DNA from: Streptomyces sp. NBC_01214
GTDB taxonomy: Bacteria > Actinomycetota > Actinomycetes > Streptomycetales > Streptomycetaceae
Length of the DNA stretch: 64,000 nucleotides
Direction of reading: 5' to 3'
NCBI RefSeq assembly: GCF_026340975.1
Contig: NZ_JAPEOS010000002.1
Span: 886,501-950,500, forward strand
Part shown: in pieces, positions 60,912 through 64,000 of the stretch
Layout: each line of letters begins with the position of its first letter
How positions within the stretch are numbered: the stretch's first letter is position 1
The notes under the pieces: generated by a model
What the model was told of the DNA's origin: nothing
What the model saw: only the letters and a program-made list of their open reading frames with translations
Database searches by the model: none
Translations under genes and position numbers: made by a program

Positions 60912-62108
60912 TCAGGCCGATGCGAGCCACAGGTCCGGGCCGAAGACCTCGTAGTGGATGTCGGCGGCCGGCAGCCCCTTGGCGATCAGCTGCTCGCGCA
61001 CGGCCCGCATGAAGGGGAGCGGCCCGCACAGGTAGGCCCTGGTGCCCGGGGCGAGGGGGACGGTCGAGAGGTCCATGAGACCCTCGCCGTCGCCCGGCTC
61101 GGCCGACTCCTCGTACCAGAACCGGGCCGAGGCGTCGGGCAGCTTGTGCGTCAGTGCCCGGTGGTCGCCCCGCAGCGGGTGGTCGGCGGGGGAGCGGTCG
61201 GCGTGCAACACGGTCACCGGGGCGGCGTGCCCGGTGTCGGCCAGGTGCTCCAGCATCGAGAGCATCGGGGTGCAGCCGATGCCGGCCGAGGCGAGCAGCA
61301 CCGGGGCGGCCGAGTCCGCCAGGACCAGGTCGCCGTAGGGAGCCGAGACCCGCAGGGTGGCTCCGGCGTGGACCCGGGCGTGCAGGTGGTTGGAGACCTC
61401 GCCGTCGGGGCCCGCGGCGGCCGGGCCGTGGACCCGCTTGACGGTGATCGCCCGGACCGCGGAGCCCGGGGAGGTGATCAGGCTGTACTGGCGGATCTGG
61501 CGGGCGCCGTCGGGGAGTTCGACCTGGACCGAGACGTACTGGCCGGGCCGGTGGGCGGGCGCCGGGGCGCCGTCCGCGGGGGTGATCCGGAAGGTGGTGC
61601 AGTCCACGGTCTCGGCCACCCGCTCGGTGACGGTCCACTCGCGCCACACGTCGCCGGCGACGACCCGCTGCTCGGCGTAGAGGCGCTCTTCCAGGGCGAT
61701 CAGGGCGTTCGCCATCAGCCAGTAGACCTCGTCCCAGGCCTCGGCGACCTCGGGGGTGACGGCCTCGCCGAGGACCTCGGCGATCGCCTCGAAGAGGTGC
61801 TGGTGGACGACCGCGTACTGGGCGCGGGTGACGCCGAGGCTGGCGTGCTTGTGGGCGATGCGGCCGAGCATCACGTCGGGCCGGGTGTCCGGGTGGGCGA
61901 GGAGGTGGGTGGCGAAGGCGGCGATGGAGCCCGCGAGGGCCTGCTGCTGGAGGCCGGCCCGCTGGTTGCCCCGGTTGAAGAGGTCGCGGATCAGTGCCGG
62001 GTGGGCCGCGAAGAGCTTGGTGTAGAAGAGCTCGGCTATGTCGCCGATCGCCGCCCCGACGGCGGGCAGGGTGGCTCGTACGGTCGCGCTCGACTTCTCG
62101 GACAGCAT
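60912..62108 (-). CDS. hmp: Flavohemoglobin (nitric oxide dioxygenase)
   Basis: Hmp oxidises nitric oxide to nitrate using haem, FAD and NAD(P)H. The 398-residue protein has an N-terminal globin domain (residues about 1-140, with the proximal haem histidine in RIAHKHASLGV). A ferredoxin-reductase-like FAD domain (RQIRQYSLIT) and an NAD domain (SAGIGCTPMLSMLEHL, CGPLPFM) follow. GAGGAGTTCCGC precedes the ATG. An NsrR-type operator lies upstream, and nsrR is the next gene upstream on the same strand. Confidence 0.95.
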   Translation of the reverse strand: MLSEKSSATVRATLPAVGAAIGDIAELFYTKLFAAHPALIRDLFNRGNQRAGLQQQALAGSIAAFATHLLAHPDTRPDVMLGRIAHKHASLGVTRAQYAVVHQHLFEAIAEVLGEAVTPEVAEAWDEVYWLMANALIALEERLYAEQRVVAGDVWREWTVTERVAETVDCTTFRITPADGAPAPAHRPGQYVSVQVELPDGARQIRQYSLITSPGSAVRAITVKRVHGPAAAGPDGEVSNHLHARVHAGATLRVSAPYGDLVLADSAAPVLLASAGIGCTPMLSMLEHLADTGHAAPVTVLHADRSPADHPLRGDHRALTHKLPDASARFWYEESAEPGDGEGLMDLSTVPLAPGTRAYLCGPLPFMRAVREQLIAKGLPAADIHYEVFGPDLWLASA

Positions 62109-62142
62109 GCGGAACTCCTCGCGTGATGGACGTGACTGTGTG

Positions 62143-62165
62143 AATTTGCATTTAAGATGCGTATT
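62143..62165 (-). promoter_or_regulatory. NsrR operator upstream of hmp
   Basis: AATTTGCATTT-A-AGATGCGTATT is a 23-bp 11-1-11 imperfect palindrome, 35-57 bases before the hmp start. It shares the TGCAT/ATGC arms with the site before nsrR. Confidence 0.8.
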
Positions 62166-62263
62166 TTTGATCGAAGAAAGACCGCCTCGGTGCGGACTTT
62201 CGTTCGAACTCCCGCCGGCCCGGTCCGGTCCGGCGGTGCTAACCGGCCATGCGGCCCGAGGGG

Positions 62264-62719
62264 TCAGGGACCCCCGGATCCGGTCGGCGCCCTGCTCGAA
62301 ATGCCCAGCAGGAGCGGTCCGGTCGGGGACGCCACCAGGTCGTTCACCGTGAGCGGGTCCAGTGCGGCGAAGAAGGCCTCCTGGGCCCGGCGCAGGGCGC
62401 CGCGCAGTACGCAGGCGCCGCGCAGCGGGCAGGGCGAGGTGCCCTCGCACTCCACGACGTCGCCCTCGCCCTCCAGTTCGCGCACCACCGCGCCGACCGG
62501 CGCGGCGCGCCCGGCGGCGGTCAGGGCGAGCCCGCCGCCACGGCCGCGCCGGGCCTCGACCAGGCCGAGGTGCTGCAGCCTGGCGACCACCTTGGCGGTG
62601 TGCGTGTAGGGGACCTCCATGGTCGCCGCCACGTCACGGGTGGTCGGGAGGTCCGTTTCCTCGACGGCCAGGCGCATCAGGACGCGCAGCGCCAGGTCGG
62701 TGAATCGGGTCAGCCGCAT
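62264..62719 (-). CDS. nsrR: Rrf2 family nitric-oxide-sensing repressor NsrR
   Basis: NsrR holds a [4Fe-4S] cluster and leaves DNA when the cluster reacts with NO. The 151-residue protein has the Rrf2 helix-turn-helix (TTRDVAATMEVPYTHTAKVVARL, residues about 26-48) and three cluster cysteines C91, C97 and C103 in CEGTSPCPLRGAC. It also has D8, the fourth ligand known from the Streptomyces coelicolor protein. It lies upstream of hmp, and both have matching operators, so it represses hmp and itself. Confidence 0.94.
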   Translation of the reverse strand: MRLTRFTDLALRVLMRLAVEETDLPTTRDVAATMEVPYTHTAKVVARLQHLGLVEARRGRGGGLALTAAGRAAPVGAVVRELEGEGDVVECEGTSPCPLRGACVLRGALRRAQEAFFAALDPLTVNDLVASPTGPLLLGISSRAPTGSGGP

Positions 62720-62735
62720 GGGGTCACCGTAGGCA

Positions 62736-62758
62736 AACTTGCATCCCTGATGCAAGTT
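62736..62758 (-). promoter_or_regulatory. NsrR operator upstream of nsrR
   Basis: AACTTGCATCC-C-TGATGCAAGTT is a near-perfect 11-1-11 palindrome (10 of 11 pairs), 17-39 bases before the nsrR start, consistent with autoregulation. Confidence 0.85.
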
Positions 62759-62897
62759 AGGCCCGCGCTTGACTCCGCGAGGTCCCGCGAGGTCCCGCGA
62801 GGCCCGCGCTTGGCCGAAACCGATGGGGTTTGTGGGGCTGAAGAGGCTCATGGGGGAGGTGGGTGACCCCAAAGGGTGCCCGCGCCCGGACGGAGTA

Positions 62898-62926
62898 GTC
62901 CCACCCTTTTGTGTAATGGTCCCACC
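62898..62926 (+). promoter_or_regulatory. Direct repeats around a promoter before the encapsulin gene
   Basis: GTCCCACC occurs at 62898-62905 and 62919-62926, exactly 21 bases apart (two helical turns). A TGTAAT -10 candidate (62912-62917) lies between them. The layout suggests an activator or repressor site for the encapsulin shell gene; the regulator is unknown. Confidence 0.45.
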
Positions 62927-62984
62927 ACGTTCCGTGCTGAAAGGCTGCTGCCGAAGATCCATGGAGTGATCGAAAGGGAAAGAC

Positions 62985-64000
62985 ATGTCGGTCCAGGCAG
63001 GTTCCGAGTCCGAGGCCCAGGCACCGCAGCGCAGTCTGGGGACGGCGGCCGCACGGAACTTGGCAACCACGACCAAGTCCGCGCCGCAGATGCAGGAGAT
63101 CACTTCGCGGTGGCTCCTGAAGATGCTGCCGTGGGTGTCCGTGCAGGGCGGCACGTACCGCGTCAACCGCCGGCTGAGCTACTCGGTCGGCAACGGCGTC
63201 GTGGAGTTCATCAAGACCGGCACCCAGGTCCAGGTGATCCCGGCCGAGCTCGGCGAGCTCCCGCTGCTGCGCGACTACGAGGACCTCGACGTCCTCGGTG
63301 AACTCGCCCAGCGGTGCCGGCAGATCGACTTCGAGGTCGGCCAGGAGCTGACCTCCTTCGGCAGCCCCGCCGACCAGGTCTTCCTGCTCGCCCACGGCCG
63401 CATCGAGCAGATCGGCCCCGGCCCCTACGGGGAGGACGCCGTCCTGCGGACCGTCGCCGACGGCGCGTACTTCGGCGACGACTCCCTCGTCGATGAAGAA
63501 TCGATTTGGGAGTACACCGCCCGCGCCGCCACCTCCGGCACCGTCCTCACCCTGTCCCGGCAGGACTTCCAGCTCCTCGCCGACCGGGTCGAGTCGCTGC
63601 GCGAGCACGTGGAGGACGTACGGACCCGGCCCGGCCGGGAGACCAACACGTACGGCGAGGCCGCGATCGAGCTCTCCGCCGGCCACCGGGGCGAGGCCGT
63701 CCTCCCCGGCACCTTCGTGGACTACGAGGCCCGGCCGCGCGAGTACGAACTCTCCCTTGCACAAACGGTCCTGCGGGTGCACAGCCGCGTCGCCGACCTC
63801 TACAACCACCCGATGAACCAGACCGAGCAGCAGTTGCGGCTCACGGTCGAGGCGCTGCGCGAGCGCCAGGAGCACGAGATGCTCAACAACCGCGACTTCG
63901 GCCTGCTCCACAACGCCGACTACGACCAGCGCATCCAGCCGCACGACGGCGCGCCCAGCCCCGACGACATGGACCAGCTCCTCAGCATGCGGCGCGGCTC
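62985..64000 (+). CDS. Family 2B encapsulin nanocompartment shell protein (partial, EshA-like)
   Basis: The first 338 residues of a shell protein are visible; the gene runs off the window. The N-terminal arm and first HK97-fold segment contain SRWLLKMLPWVSVQGGTYRVN. Residues about 95-205 form an inserted cyclic-nucleotide-binding domain (FEVGQELTSFGSPADQVFLLAHGRIE, then GDDSLVDEES). The HK97 fold then resumes with EYELSLAQTVLRVHSRVADLYN and EALRERQEHEMLNNRDFGLL. This insertion defines family 2B encapsulins, which include the Streptomyces EshA protein. AAAGGGAA precedes the ATG. Cargo genes, often a terpene cyclase, would lie beyond the edge. Confidence 0.92.
   Translation, partial: MSVQAGSESEAQAPQRSLGTAAARNLATTTKSAPQMQEITSRWLLKMLPWVSVQGGTYRVNRRLSYSVGNGVVEFIKTGTQVQVIPAELGELPLLRDYEDLDVLGELAQRCRQIDFEVGQELTSFGSPADQVFLLAHGRIEQIGPGPYGEDAVLRTVADGAYFGDDSLVDEESIWEYTARAATSGTVLTLSRQDFQLLADRVESLREHVEDVRTRPGRETNTYGEAAIELSAGHRGEAVLPGTFVDYEARPREYELSLAQTVLRVHSRVADLYNHPMNQTEQQLRLTVEALRERQEHEMLNNRDFGLLHNADYDQRIQPHDGAPSPDDMDQLLSMRRG

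Overview
The window is GC-rich actinobacterial chromosome, almost certainly from the core of a Streptomyces genome. The reasons are extreme third-position GC bias, the SigR-RsrA redox pair, the das chitin-sugar locus, a WhiB-like gene (wblE), the SigH stress module, leaderless or GTG starts, and a gene order (sigR-rsrA, nrdAB, dasR-dasABC-dasD-nagB, histidine kinase-wblE-lipid kinase-sigH) that I recognise as the conserved Streptomyces order. I see no rRNA, CRISPR array, complete insertion sequence or prophage. Two tRNA genes are present, both initiator tRNA-fMet copies.

Layout. 1-9.8 kb: the end of a hydrolase gene, a TerD/AIM24 trio, a NUDIX and DUF2342 pair, an SDR, moaE, a small membrane protein, a PDZ/Lon-like protease and a PPA1309-family protein. 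9.9-19.5 kb: a UPF0182 membrane protein, two initiator tRNAs flanking a Sel1-repeat gene and a monooxygenase/TetR pair, a Fur-type regulator divergent from catalase, and a CBS protein. 19.7-26.3 kb: hisN, a TetR/SMR pair, rsgA-aroA, an M50 protease, a SRAP protein and a hydrolase. 26.4-32.3 kb: sigR-rsrA, two tandem HD-domain membrane proteins, a TPR protein and peptide deformylase. 32.5-41.2 kb: a GlxA-type regulator, nrdB-nrdA behind a cobalamin riboswitch and paired NrdR boxes, a GNAT, a Uma2 nuclease-fold protein and cstA with its small partner. 41.3-48.2 kb: dasR, dasABC, dasD and nagB, with DasR operators. 48.4-60.8 kb: a leishmanolysin-like protease, an SDR/TetR pair, a PdtaS-type histidine kinase, wblE, a lipid kinase, sigH with its anti-sigma gene, a UBP zinc finger, a Na+/H+ antiporter, a PLP deaminase-family gene, a broken NUDIX gene and an amidase. 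60.9-64 kb: flavohemoglobin, its NsrR regulator and the start of a family 2B encapsulin shell gene that runs off the window.

How the parts work together. Several regulators sit beside their targets with visible operators: DasR with the N-acetylglucosamine uptake and catabolism genes, NsrR with hmp and itself, a Fur-type protein with catalase, and TetR proteins with a monooxygenase, an SDR and probably an SMR exporter. Ribonucleotide reductase is under two controls, cobalamin and NrdR. SigR reads a textbook GGAAT-N18-GTT promoter in front of its own gene, which yields a 55-residue longer isoform. The sigH frame stays open far upstream of its normal start, through the anti-sigma gene.

The most unusual items are the encapsulin shell gene with an inserted cyclic-nucleotide-binding domain (62985 to the window end), a candidate new DasR site before the histidine kinase, and two roughly 130-bp terminal-inverted-repeat elements with other dispersed repeats in intergenic spaces. 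Starts were chosen by ribosome-binding sites and family length. Domain calls rest on motif recognition, not on database searches.
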